From positions 19,850,974 through 19,914,973 of the forward strand of contig NC_135259.1 of assembly GCF_964204865.1 (NCBI RefSeq): a DNA stretch of 64,000 bases, written 5' to 3'. This stretch comes from Styela clava (lineage: Eukaryota; Chordata; Ascidiacea; Stolidobranchia; Styelidae). Of the stretch, positions 1 through 12,100 are shown piece by piece. A program made the position numbers and the translations under genes. Below the pieces are notes generated by a model. The model was given only the letters and a program-made list of their open reading frames with translations, did no database searches and had not been told where the DNA came from. The first letter of the stretch is position 1. Each line of letters starts with the position of its first letter.

Positions 1-331
1 TACCAAGTCACGTATTGTGAATCACCCGTGTATCACACAATGCAATAAGCGAATTGTCTTACGGCACCGATCAAAAATATCACCTTAACGAGTCTATTCA
101 GACGAGTTTCCATCCCATTGTGGTCACGTGACCAAACGTCGATGATGTTAAAAAATAAGAAAAAGCATTAGGAAATAATGGGATACAAAGCCTCTTTCGG
201 GCCATGGAAACAGGTTTCGCGGGCCGGACAGTGTCCCGCGAACCGTTTATTGCACCCCTCTGTTGAAGATGGAACAATTAAAATGCAAAACTTATTACTG
301 TTTCATTAAATATTAGCTGTATTCCACTTAC

Positions 332-941
332 CTGTCTGATCATAAAAATATTAAAAGTGGCGAGTGCGACAATCATTGCCAAAAGTATTATTAAAGTCAC
401 CACTTCATTTCTGATCTTTGTGTTTTTGTTCTCTGAAAAGATATGAAATGCATAGGATATTGTAAGTATAATATCAAATATTCCTACAAATTTCACTGAA
501 AGTTTTCATTTTTCACAAAGTAACGGTACGTAATGTTCATCTCATCGAGAATTTTGTAAAAAAATGATGCAAGGCAGCTGTATGCATTTATTGAAGCATT
601 GAAAGATGTCGTAATCGCGACTACGTAAAACCTAAAATAAAAGTAAATATACCCTTACTCTATATGGCGTCTTTGCCTAGTGAAGGAATAAAACCTGACA
701 GACGCAGGAAGTCAAATACCCATACAAATTATAATGGAAATTTCAAATATTAGCGCTATGCTTTCATAATGTGAACGAATGACAGCTTATACCTAACTCC
801 TGAAATACCTTTGCGTTTCTTTGGTTGAACTTGAACACATGTCATTTCATAAACATTGTCATATGCTGGTAAAGTGTTGTTTTTATCCGGATTTGAATCA
901 TCCGGAATGTCACAGTAGAATTCTGTTTCAGCAGTAGACAT
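332..941 (-). CDS. Type II membrane protein, FIBCD1-like paralogue 1 (first two exons; rest beyond left edge)
   Basis: Two exons are visible. Exon 1 (809-941) starts at the ATG read down from 941 and encodes a 44-residue cytoplasmic segment with the tyrosine motif AYDNVYEMT. It ends AAAG|GTATTT in phase 1. Exon 2 (332-432) follows CTTTTCAG, encodes a short basic stretch and then a hydrophobic membrane span ([19 protein letters not shown]), and ends CAG|GTAAGT in phase 0. There is no signal peptide, so the N-terminus should be cytoplasmic (type II topology). Both exons match, exon for exon and in length (133 and 101 nt), those of the paralogue starting at 13469. The missing stalk and fibrinogen-related domain are inferred from that copy and should lie left of position 1. 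No disabling change is seen in the visible part. Confidence 0.8.
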
Positions 942-995
942 CTTGACAGGTCGGTCGGTTTTTCCAAACGACTCGTTCCAAATGTTCGATATCTT

Positions 996-1003
996 TTTTT
1001 ATA
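996..1003 (-). promoter_or_regulatory. TATA box of FIBCD1-like paralogue 1
   Basis: On the minus strand TATAAAAA lies about 55 bases upstream of the ATG at 941. The paralogue at 13469 has a TATA element at the same distance, which makes a core promoter more likely than chance in AT-rich DNA. Confidence 0.5.
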
Positions 1004-1489
1004 CAGGTATAACTGCGGTTTGATATTCTTTAGTCATGAGTAAATGCATTAGAGTGGTGTAATCACCTTATAGAACATAAAATGTCTTATAAGCATTTAA
1101 TAAACAAATAAGTTAGCATGTTGTGGGTGATATCTGTTACTCGTCTGTTTGGGACCATAATGTATTCCTGCATCTCAAATACTAACGAACAAGCACAAGA
1201 GTTGTCGATATCATTGTTGCCAAAATATATGACTACATGATTATTAGGTTATTAATGAGGGATTTGTGGGTGTCACAGAATCTGCGTCATCAATATTTTA
1301 TATGTTTTTTGGAATTACTCACTGTGTGGTCAATTAAATAGAATGAACATAGAATAAATTAAGTATGCATGTTTTGATAGGATTCCTAATATATGCACAA
1401 TCATCCAAAATGTTGAATCATTAGAATGTGGGATAATGGGCTTGTCTATTTCTACGCATATATTTATCGCATGATACATAAAACAGGTC

Positions 1490-1600
1490 TTATCGACTGG
1501 CGGTCCGACTCCGGACTTTTCGAGTATTCGATTCGGACTCTACCTAATTCTTTATTTTGGATCATTGGCCCCACTTTGGATATGTGGAGGTTTTCTTTAA
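1490..1600 (-). repeat. Fragment of a hAT-like element (tccggac/ggatcattggcccc family)
   Basis: The stretch with tccggacttttcgagtattc and ggatcattggcccc is the reverse complement of sequence at 10780-10870 and 32850-32960. It is a dispersed non-autonomous element of about 100 bases. No coding capacity. Confidence 0.5.
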
Positions 1601-1688
1601 TTAACTGACTTATATATTTTTAAAGATTATTTTATAGTTTCTTCATATTTGCACCTGAATATATATGGAACGAACGGTACGCCATAAT

Positions 1689-2167
1689 TTGGGTTACCAT
1701 ACGTCCCGATTTAAGCGGGGCAGTCCCACTTTTCGACGTCTTGTCCCGGCTTCCTGACCGGTCAGCCAGAAGTCCCGCTTTGGCGCTCAGCCAGTCAAAA
1801 TAATACACGAACATTACCAATTAGCAATTTTTCGAAACTGTTGTTGCTGTTTAACGTACCGGCAGCCTACTTACTGAAGGTGGATGCATGGTTTGATTGT
1901 TTCGTTGTTTTGATTGCTACAATTTTTTACGTGTAAGCCCCGTACGTCAAAGGGGTGCTTAACGTTAACGTAAGTTCCTTTATAATTTTCGAACTGAAAC
2001 CGATATTTAGACAGACAGCGCACAAACTCTCGATGACAATATGGACAACTAAGACAGCCGGGATGATTTTAAATGTAGGCCCCTAATGTAAAATCGGTAA
2101 ATTCAAAGTTTAAAAGATGGTCTTTGGAGGCGTCCCGCGTTGAGGTCACAAAAATATGGTAACCCTA
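1689..2167. mobile_element. Non-autonomous hAT-like element with 8-bp target-site duplication
   Basis: The ends are inverted repeats (TTGGGTTACCATA at the left, TGGTAACCCTA at the right), flanked by the direct 8-mer GCCATAAT at 1681-1688 and 2168-2175. An 8-bp duplication fits the hAT superfamily. Related copies lie at 8164-8636, 25815-26140 (truncated) and 37600-37732 (short form). No transposase is encoded. Confidence 0.75.
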
Positions 2168-4724
2168 GCCATAATAAACAATGCGAATAGCGCTATCTTA
2201 ATTAGCGAAGGAAGTTCGCGTTTAAGGATGTTAAAATAAAAATTCTGGAAAGACTGGACCCCAGTAATTTTAAATTTTGTATAATGATCTTTGGTAAATA
2301 TAAGTGAGTAGCCCTGACAAAGTGTTTGATTGAATATTCAAGTCCTCTGACCGCGATCATGATTGCTACTAAAGATGTATCGATACAACTTTTTTACCGG
2401 TTCGATACCTTCAAAATAGCCCGATACCGATATTTCAAATTTTCGGCATTCAAAGAATTTATAATTATCATTGTTTTTTAGAGTATCGAACAGACGATAT
2501 ATTATTTACAGTAAACTTTATTTTAACTATAAGAACAGAGTTATCCCAGAACATAATAATGCGCAACTTAAAATCCGTATTTATATTTCAAATGCATAGC
2601 AACTGAACTCACTGCGGCTCACTATAAAAATGTTTGAATTACGTGGAGGCAGTGGCGTAAATAGGATGTGGCAGCCATGGCTGTTTAGACAGGGACGCAA
2701 AAACGGCGAGAAGTTTTAATCGTAATATGTTTCAATAAAATAATTTCAAATTGGAGACAACTGAAACATGCATTTTGACTTAAATAATAACGTACTGGTA
2801 TAGCATATCAATAACAGTCATTAATCGTCAACCAACTATCAAGGGAGCCGCATTTTTCAACTTTGCCATGGCCGCCATTTTACGTTGATACGGCACTGCT
2901 TGGAGGTAAATTGAGTACTTCAGAATATACTAGACCAGCGGTTCTTGACCGGGAGGTAGAGGTGGCCACAATGCCAGTCGCAAAATTAATTTTATCTTTT
3001 CCTTTACAAGAAAAATCCCCGTTTTCCCTAGTTTCATTGCTTGGTAGATAAGGTTATTTCACAGGGTGTTTTACGATCAGTCACAACATTTTTTATCTGT
3101 GGAATTATTACTAGAAAATTTTTTATTTCTATTTTCAATAAATGCGATGTATCCATGGCACAACTATCAAATCCTAAGGTATCGAATTAGAAATACTCAA
3201 CCTGATGTCAAAAACCCCCATATTGATTCATAACGCATCATATCCTTTATTTGTTCTGTGCGATTTCGGTTATTACTAAAATTACTGAGATTACATTAAC
3301 GCTGAGATCGCATTCCAAGGTGGCATCCATGAATTAATTCTTGCGGTTATTTGCCATTGGTATAAATTAAGGCGCGCTCTACATATATAGTGTCTCAAAT
3401 ATAGAGGGTTTGCATAATAACGCTTCCCCTACTGGTTTGCATCGGTGGATGGAAATTTCATTAGGGGCGCTGCTTTAGCGAGGAAACTATAAGTTGGTGC
3501 TACTTCGGTATGCGATCTCAGTGTTGTAAAACTACTTCATACTTGAGCTCGCTTGTTAACGTCATCTCAATCGCATAAAGGCATTCTCATAGAATTCGTG
3601 TCCTAACTCTGAGCGTGTCATCGCTGGGCTAGGGTAAAGTTAATGAATGAGATCGCGTACCAAAGCGGCACCCATAAGTTAATTCTCGTGACGTTACTTC
3701 CAACCCTAGAAATTAAGGTGCGCGTTTACATGTATTGCGTTTCATAGATAGAAGGTTTGCATGATAACGCTACCCCTACTGGTTTGCATTGGTGAATGGA
3801 AATTTTATTGGGTACATTGGTTTAGCGAGGAAAGTATAAATTGGCGCCAATTCGCCTTACTATATGTTATTTGTAGGCAATTGTAGCTTATTATTGTTAG
3901 CTAGTTATTTTTGAGGTGGGCGCGAGACTTGACAAATTATAAAAAGGGGGCGCAGTTCGAGAACCTCTTCGAGAGTCACTCTCATCAATACATTCTTACA
4001 GAATTCACCGTGTCGTCGTTTGGATTAGGGTTAGGTTAATGCTAAAATCACACAACCGATAAGATCTACTAGCTACCAGTGCTATCATATGCTATTTAAG
4101 CAGCAATTAGAAATCACAGAAAAACTCGCTTTATATTGATAGCATCTCCTCGATAGATGAACACACAATTTGATAATAACTACGCTAACATTTTTTGATT
4201 TACATCGATGACTCAGACGAGTAGTTGGAAATTTGGTATCCGCTGCTTGCCTACCATATATGCAGCAATCGGAAATTATATGAAGACGTGTTTTACATTA
4301 ATAGCATTTCGTAGATGGATATTGAAACACTTGTCTTTTATGATAACTATCACGCTGTCTTTTTTTTGGTTCACATTGGTAACTTCGACGAGTAGATGGA
4401 AATTTGATCAGCGAGACATTAACTCAGCAATGTAGACATACCTTATATCAGTCATCCGTTAAAACGAGTCGTTATAGTTAAACATTGTTAACCGTTGGAA
4501 AGCTTTGCAAGCACAGGAAGACTAAAACGTCGAATAGGATTTAACTTCGAAGCATGACTAAGCGAGCTTTTTCAGATATTTCTATACAACGCTCATTCAC
4601 AATTAAGTGACAACAACATGGGCTGTGACAGAGCTCACCACACCACCCTCAAAGAATGATTTCAAACAATAAAATTATCTATCAATTTTATTAGGATTGG
4701 AGTGACTCTATTTAGAGTGACCCG

Positions 4725-5026
4725 TAGCGATTCTCAAACGGTGGTGCTCCCCACAAGGTGGGCGTAGACAATTTTTGAGGGGACGTGAAGCTAATTAAAA
4801 ATAAAAATATTTGTTAGATTTTATCTTGCCCTCCTTATTTTGGATATTTACATTTTTTTATTTTGGATATTTACATATCATCCCCGCATTTTTTGAATAA
4901 AACATACCTCGGCCTTACTATGTAATATTTGTAGCTTATTGTTAGCTAGTTATGTTTGAGGTGGGGCGCGAGACTTGGAAAAATTCTAAAAATGGGACGT
5001 GGCTTAAAAAGTTTGAGAACCACTGA
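4725..5026. mobile_element. Non-autonomous hAT-like element (TTCTCAAACGG...GTTTGAGAACCACTG)
   Basis: Inverted ends resembling TTCTCAAA and TTTGAGAACCACTG bound about 300 bases. The inside holds two copies of ttattttggatatttacat in a row. It belongs to the family seen at 15205-15470, 30708-30928 and 59256-59551, with half-copies at 3860-3975, 21590-21720, 22272-22460 and 28940-29103. At this copy no clear target-site duplication is visible. Confidence 0.65.
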
Positions 5027-6186
5027 ATTAGACTGACGTGAATGTTGTGAGGGAGATTTTGGTAAGACAAAAAAAATAATAATAAATTCAGGAGAATGAA
5101 AAAGTAAATTCATAATAATTCGAGAAATCTTTGCATTGCTGCCTGTTATTCATAAAAACACTTTATAATGAGAACAAGAAAGCTATGCCCAAATATATGC
5201 GCGCGAAAAAGTAATAGCATTCTCGCAAAAAATGCAATCTTAAAATTTCAAAGCAATTGGTTCAGTAGATAAAGAAAAATGCAATATTCTCATAACTATA
5301 AGAAAAAAAATACCAAAATCCAAAATATACTCGTATAGCAACAATAGTAATGCATGAATAGAAAAAAGATTCATAGGATCATTTCGTGTCCAATAATAAA
5401 TAGCAGAAATGCTACATCGAACAAATAATCATATGAATCATTGAACTGATGACTCAGTCAACAACTTCCGATCTGGAAGTAATATAAATGTGTGATTATA
5501 CTAGCGAAGGTTTGTACAAAATATCAGGCATGATAATACAGACTCAATAGTAAGTATTCAATTTCACCAGAAGGTTAATTATTTTAATATTGTTTATCTA
5601 TACTATGTGACGACAATAATATCATATTGTTATATCACAGAATGATTCATGATAAGCTTTCGTTGGTCAATGCATAACTTGATACAAAGAAAACAACAAT
5701 AACCAATGCAATATTCCAGTTATATTATTCATAGTTCTTTGTTTCAATGGGGAATTTCATAAGAAAAAGGTAGCCGAAAATATAATAGAAAGTGTGATCC
5801 AACGCAACAACAACTTAGCTTAGAGAGTTATGACTATAGCAGTAAATACAATTATGAAAAACAGATTGAGGGTAGTCTTCGCTAAGTGAAGAAGTTTCTG
5901 TTGCACAGGTATCGAGCGAAGTTATGTCAGCCCATATCTCAAACAGTGCTTTCTATATATTTTCAGCAGAGCTCCATACTTGGTGAATGTTAAAATGTCT
6001 AAAAAATTAGACATAGGTGACACCAATCATCACATTATTAAATCATTAATTTGATGCTTTTGGAGTCCAAAAATATCCAAGTTTTCGAAGAACGCGAAAT
6101 AACACAACGGACTTTTGGTATATAAAATATTGCAATGACATTACAAATTGAATTGTTTCTTTGGATGCAGCAATGTTATTGAGGAG

Positions 6187-9100
6187 TTATGGTCTCTTCC
6201 GTAATTTCATCTCACTGAACTTCAGAGATTGGCGATTTAATATCCAGGAATTCCAATTAACGGATCGTGCACTATCTCGCCCGCCCTGGTAATATATCCC
6301 ATTCAAGTTCGAGGAAAAACACTTATTGTACCACCAAGCCCCACTGTAATTGATTGCGCAGCTACTGGGATATTTGTCATTGTCAGAATCTTTCGTACTA
6401 AACTGCATATTGTTATGATACGTCAATGAATCACCGGCTGTTCCAGAATATTCTCCAACTAACAATGTATAATTTTCGCTTGCAGATGAGATTGAAAAAT
6501 TCCTGGAATAAAAAAATCTCAACCATATTGATGATACAAATGCACGTTGCCGTGTGAATCGGCGTAGCGGGATTTTATAACATATGACTCAAATTATGCA
6601 AAGGTGTACAGGAATCTTCAATTTTTCATCAATGAATATGATTGCACTATGAAGAAACGAGAAATACTACGATGATGGAATCACAACGTATATTCAAAAT
6701 TTAATCGACGGGGATGAATCCATATGCAATCATTGTCTATTTATAACGGCAAATTAAATTTTATTACTTACCCATATTTAGCATATACAGTGTTTCCATT
6801 AAAATCTTCCAAATCAACTCTTAGTTCGTAACTTCCGTTTTTAGTCAGTTGATGGATTGTTTCCAACCCTGAATGTGTTGAATGAACACAGTTGAATTAC
6901 TGAGAGCATGCATGAAGTCAAGCGGGTTGTAATATTCGAAGATTGTTCATGATTCGCAAACTTCAATTATATGTGAATGAACAACACTTCAGGACACTGT
7001 GTGTAATCTTCTGAATATGCTGCTATATCCTATTAGTAATTGTAATCTAATTACATACCTAATCTAAGGCACTGCGCCAAAAAAATCTGTAGCCGTCTGA
7101 CACAATATATTATTGATTGGACATTTTGTTCGTTTTTTTTTCTGATGTTGAAATGAGCTTCACATACCTAGCCAAATTTCTTTATCTGTTTCTCCGAAAC
7201 CATCAACATAGTCATTCCAGCCTCTGTAAAAGTTTTCTGTTCCGTCCATTCGCCTTTGAAAGACCTTAGAAATATTTAATATGCATATTCTAATTTGCAT
7301 AATATTCCGCTAGGCTGCCTTTTGCTTGTTTGTTACTTTTCAATATTAAAAGTGTTTCTGTTTCTAATGAATAACCAATCCGAAATGTTGAGTCTTGTTA
7401 TCCAACAAGTACTGTACAATAAACGAACCATAACATTATCCGCAAAATGTTATTGAAGTAGATAATATGTTTCGGTCATGGACTCATGGCCAACCAAGTC
7501 AATTGAAAAATTTCCAGTGCTTGTTATATACCAAGGGGTAGTTGAGTAAATGTAACATACTGTCCATCCACCTCCATCGGTTTCGAGGTCGCAATAGACT
7601 TCAACAGGTTTGTAATCTGATACCGGATATATATCAGACTCCACCGGTGGTGTTTCGACTTTTTGCATAGGAACGATTCACAGTCCTGCAATCCTTCGGG
7701 AAACCTGTTGAAAAGTGAAAAAGTTACATAGTATTGCAACGGCTGAATCATCATAATTACTTCGTGTGTCAATGTGACTGTGTGCTAGTGATAAAAAAAA
7801 AAAATCTTAAAGTTATGAACACCAAATACATCCGTCTTCGATGTAAAAGATTCTATACTTTATAAAATTATACATAGCAGATATCAGTTATCCCCAGCAA
7901 ACCTTTAGCGTCATTTCTACAATATATGCCCATAATTTTAAATTGAATTTTCAAAATATATTCTGATGTAATACTCAACCTACGTTCGTTTATTGCCAAT
8001 ATCTTCAATTGTTGGTGAGAACGATTCAGACTTGACACATCTTGAATACATTGATTTAATCGGATTTGTTGTTCATTAAATTTGGACTGAAATGCCTCTG
8101 AATCTGTAACAAACTCGTAATATTTTGATACATTATAGCAGTGATTCCGATTTTGGGTATTCCCAGGGTTACCATGATGTGATCAAAGACCAAAGCTGTG
8201 ATTTTTTCAACTTTAAATTTACCGATTTTACATTAGGGGCCTACATTTGAAACCATCCAGTCTGTTTTCATTGACCATATTGTCATTGAGAGTTCAGGCG
8301 CTGTCTGTCTAAATATCGATTTCAGTTCGAAAAATAGAAAGGAATTTACGTTAACGTTAAGCACCCTTTTGGCGTACGGGGTTTACACGTAACAAATTGT
8401 GGCAAATATCCGCTAACAAAACAACGACACAAACAAAACCACGCATCCACATTCAGTGAGTAGGCCCGTACGCCGCACAGCATCGAAAACATGCTAATTG
8501 GTAATGATCGTGTATTATGCTGACTGGCTGAACGCCAAAGCGGGACTTGTGGCTGACCGGTCGGGACGCCGGGACAAGACGTTGAAAAGTGGGACTGTCC
8601 CGCCTAAAACGGGACGTGTGGTGAGCCTAGGACCTAGGTATTCCTAATACGTTCGATAGTAAATACGAGCTATGGACATTCACTTCAAAGCTTAACCTGA
8701 AGATCTGAAATCATCAAAACCACTGATTTTTATTTCAGTGCACTAACTACGAATGACTGACATATAGTTGAATCATCAGCAAAACGTGTTCCCTAATTCT
8801 ACAATATTGGCACTCAAACTATGGTTAATATTTTGGGAATCATCTCCCATTTAATATGTAACCTACCTTGTCTCTCAGATGTCACCAATTGTTGGTGAGA
8901 ACTATTCAAACTTGAAATGTCTTCTACAGATCGATTTATTTGGTTTTGCTGTGCATTAAGTTTGGAATAAATCACTTCAGCGTCTGTAAAAATTACAATC
9001 TGCGATTATATCTCAATTCCAATATCAGGAAAAGATTACAGGCTTAGTGGAGTGATCTCACATTGTGATTATTTTCAGATATGGCATGGGCGCTATTGCT

Positions 9101-12100
9101 AACCAAATTGGATTTTCACAAATTTATATAATATGGGGGGTCCATAAAGTCCTAAACATTTTTTTAAGTTGGAAAGTTTAAGTTGGAAAAAAAAATTAAT
9201 TTATCGATACCATATATTGTTTTGGCCCTCACAGATGTATCAAATGAAGTAAAAATACTTGAAATCAAAATTGAATAAAAACCAACAAACCTTAAGATAT
9301 ATTGAGCACGACTTCATAACAAATTGAAATTGTAAAGGTACTTCATGGACACCCCATATAGCACTACGTGCCGTCATTACTGTACTTATACTCAGTAGTT
9401 GATTTATGGAATGCGCGGAAACCAATACTGGTTACTCATATTGGTTAGTAAGGTAAGGATTCAAACTATTCACGAATATTCCATGTATTTTCAAAACAGT
9501 TTTTAACGCGAAAACATGTTCAGAACATTACCGAGATATAAAAATAGGCAAATCTACTGCGCGACATTTTTTGCAGATGGCTGGTTGTATAAGCAAATTA
9601 TTTGGAACGTTGCAAGTTGCTGAACAGAATGATTCATGGAGTTTTCTAGTGTTCGCGACACATCGTCAAAATATTTATTGAATTGTCCCGCCAGTTTTGA
9701 ATACATATCAGACCCTGTGAAAAACGCAAATTTACGTTGGCATTTGTATCAGACAACAATGTCACATGCTGCATGTCGACAAACAAAATCTTTGCCTCGG
9801 TGGTGTAGCGCATCCATCAATGCGTTAGGGATACGCTTGCCACCGTACCTCTGATTAACCTGCGTGGGTTCGCAGGTTCGAATCACATACGGGGATGGCT
9901 ATGTGCGAGTGGGTTGCTGGACTCCTCGTCGGTCGGTTACGGATTCCGAAAACAAACAAATACTTGGCTAACTAATCCCATACCCGACTTGGACTGGTAT
10001 TCGGACGAGAGATCATAGTTAGCTATATGATTATAAACCGTCTTATAGGCTACCCTTTCATCCAGGATAAATATGTAAATCCTATCATTGTTGCGTATGT
10101 TAGCCAGTTCAAGCTCATAATTAGAAGCATGGTCAAGACTATATTTATGAAAATCGACTACGAATCTTATGGCCTCAAACAAGTAACGCTAGATCTGTGT
10201 AAATACCAGCCATGGTAGCGTAGAAAATAAAATTTTTCATTTCGCAAATGTTTTTTATTTAGGCTCAATAACCCTGAACTAATACCAATGAGATTGATCG
10301 TATTCGCATGCGTCAACTAAGGCGCCGAGATCTACAAATAGGATTTTATCTTTGCAAATATTCCAGAATTACCACACGCTTTAATACAGTCTCTACTTAT
10401 TATATATATCTAATTCAAATTGTGCAAGATTTTGATGTTTCTAAATATAATATATTCTGTTACCTAGCTTCTGGGAACGATTCAGATACAAAATGGTTTT
10501 CATGGTGTTGTTGAGTTGAGATTCATGTCCAGTCAGTTGTGTGTACAAGGAATCGAAATCTGCTATAATATTTGAAATTAGTAACTTCAAAACAATTCGT
10601 GTCAAAATTATTTGGGTCTGGTCCTTCCAGAAATGATATTTCGGCATCCCTAAACGAGCACTTCCTCGACCGACTAATGATTAGTAGCAAATTAAAATTG
10701 TTTATTATGGTGTTATAGTTCTTTTCGTATATATTCAAAACTATGAAAGTCATTTTATAATAGGAAATTCAAAAAATGGGGCTAATGATCCAAAATAAAT
10801 AATTAGGTGCGGTCCAAATCCAATACTCGAAAGGTCCGGATCCGGACCGCGGTCTGCCAGTTGAGTAGCCCTGCCCTATACTTCAAGACAATCTACTTGG
10901 TATTCGAACTAATGTTTCTTTTAGATTTATGAACTCTCGCAGTGCAAAATTTATAGACTTATTAGGTATTCAAAATAATGTTTTTTCAAGATTTATGAAC
11001 CATCGCAAAGTAAAATTGATAGACAAAGTGATAGACTTGGTTTACCTCTTGTTTTCTGGTCATAAAATTGCTCAATGGAAGAATTGTCCTGTTGAGTCTG
11101 CTTCATTCCCATTATTTCGTTCTGCATCTGTTTAAAATGGGGCAATTTTTGTGAATTTATTAAGTTTTTTTACAATTGTTAAAAATCATTTTATTTTATG
11201 GCGCGAGTTAACAACACCATACTACATTGGGGTCTAGTCCGATATTCAGTTGAGTGAGACCTATAGGTGCATTCTTTAAACTTCGTACAGAGTGAAGTTT
11301 ACGAGTACGTAACAATGTCTCTAAATGCAATAGTGATTCATTGTACGTGTAATTCATGAAATATCTCATAAACACTTGACGCACGGTCACGTACATCCTC
11401 TCGAAATCTCACGCACGGCCACATACATTCTCTCGAAATCTTAGGCACGATCGACGTTGAACAGAACCACTTCTTGGTCACTCAACCGTATCGCTTGTGG
11501 CCTGGAACCTGGCGAAACGTAAAATTATGGCGAAGCGGGTCTGGTATAGTTTAGTACCACATGCACTTCTAGTTGGCCTGGCTCAACTATTTTTGCATAT
11601 GTCAATCCTAACCTCTACCTGACTACGTCACCGAAAAATTACGTCATTTCGACGACACAGTGGCGTAATAAGGCCCACCAAAGTATGCGGAAGGTAGTCC
11701 AAAACGCGCAGACGATCATCCGAAATCGAGCAAGCTATTTCTCTCGTTTTTTCGTCACAACGATCCCAATGGACCTTTCCCCGACCTTTGACCCCCGGAA
11801 AATTCTTTCTATACTTTACCATTGCAACATTTTCGGGGCTATTTTAAGAGTGCTTTTTCGAGTTGGCGCCTGTAAAATGGGGTATGTATTTCAAACCATC
11901 ATTATGATTCATCGCATACAACAATCTGTTTTTTAAAAGTACCGGTAAAGAATTTCAGGCTAGTCTATCACAGCTATTTCTACACTAATTTTTATTACTG
12001 CAATTAAATTAAAACTCCTAGGAAGACAGAGTGATCATTGAATTATCTGATTTTTATTTAAGTTTCCGAAACACAACTCAAAATTAACGAATAGAGTTCA

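Larger units (their letters stand above)
280..4600. repeat. Segmental duplication, copy 1
   Basis: Blocks in this span match the span near 12600-16150 in the same order and orientation: 332-432 with 12857-12957, 809-941 with 13337-13469, 1090-1200 with about 13640-13735, 2375-2640 with 14040-14310, 3070-3260 with 14795-14975, and 4460-4600 with 16035-16150. Copy 1 carries about 850 extra bases (1490-2370) that contain two transposon pieces. The duplicated segment includes the 5' end of the FIBCD1-like gene. Confidence 0.75.
1010..6186. other. Gene-free interval between the two FIBCD1-like genes
   Basis: No convincing coding exon was found. The interval holds upstream DNA of paralogue 1, transposon pieces (1490-1600, 1689-2167), a right half of a hAT-like element at 3860-3975 (tttttgaggtgggcgcgaga), a fuller element at 4725-5026, and AT-rich sequence from 5040 to the 3' end of the next gene. 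Confidence 0.6.

Noticed and set aside
1689-2167. CRISPR array or LTR retrotransposon
   Set aside because: No regular spacer array, no reverse transcriptase or LTR pair was seen anywhere; repeats here are short DNA elements and SINEs.
7450-7668. 72-codon frame presented as its own start in the fibrinogen exon
   Set aside because: It runs past the GTATGT donor into the intron; only the part up to 7561 is exon.
9850-9900. Apparent tRNA genes (B-box matches here and near 29670, 37360, 50670, 62860)
   Set aside because: No cloverleaf can be closed and each is followed by the same SINE body and tail, so they are SINE heads.
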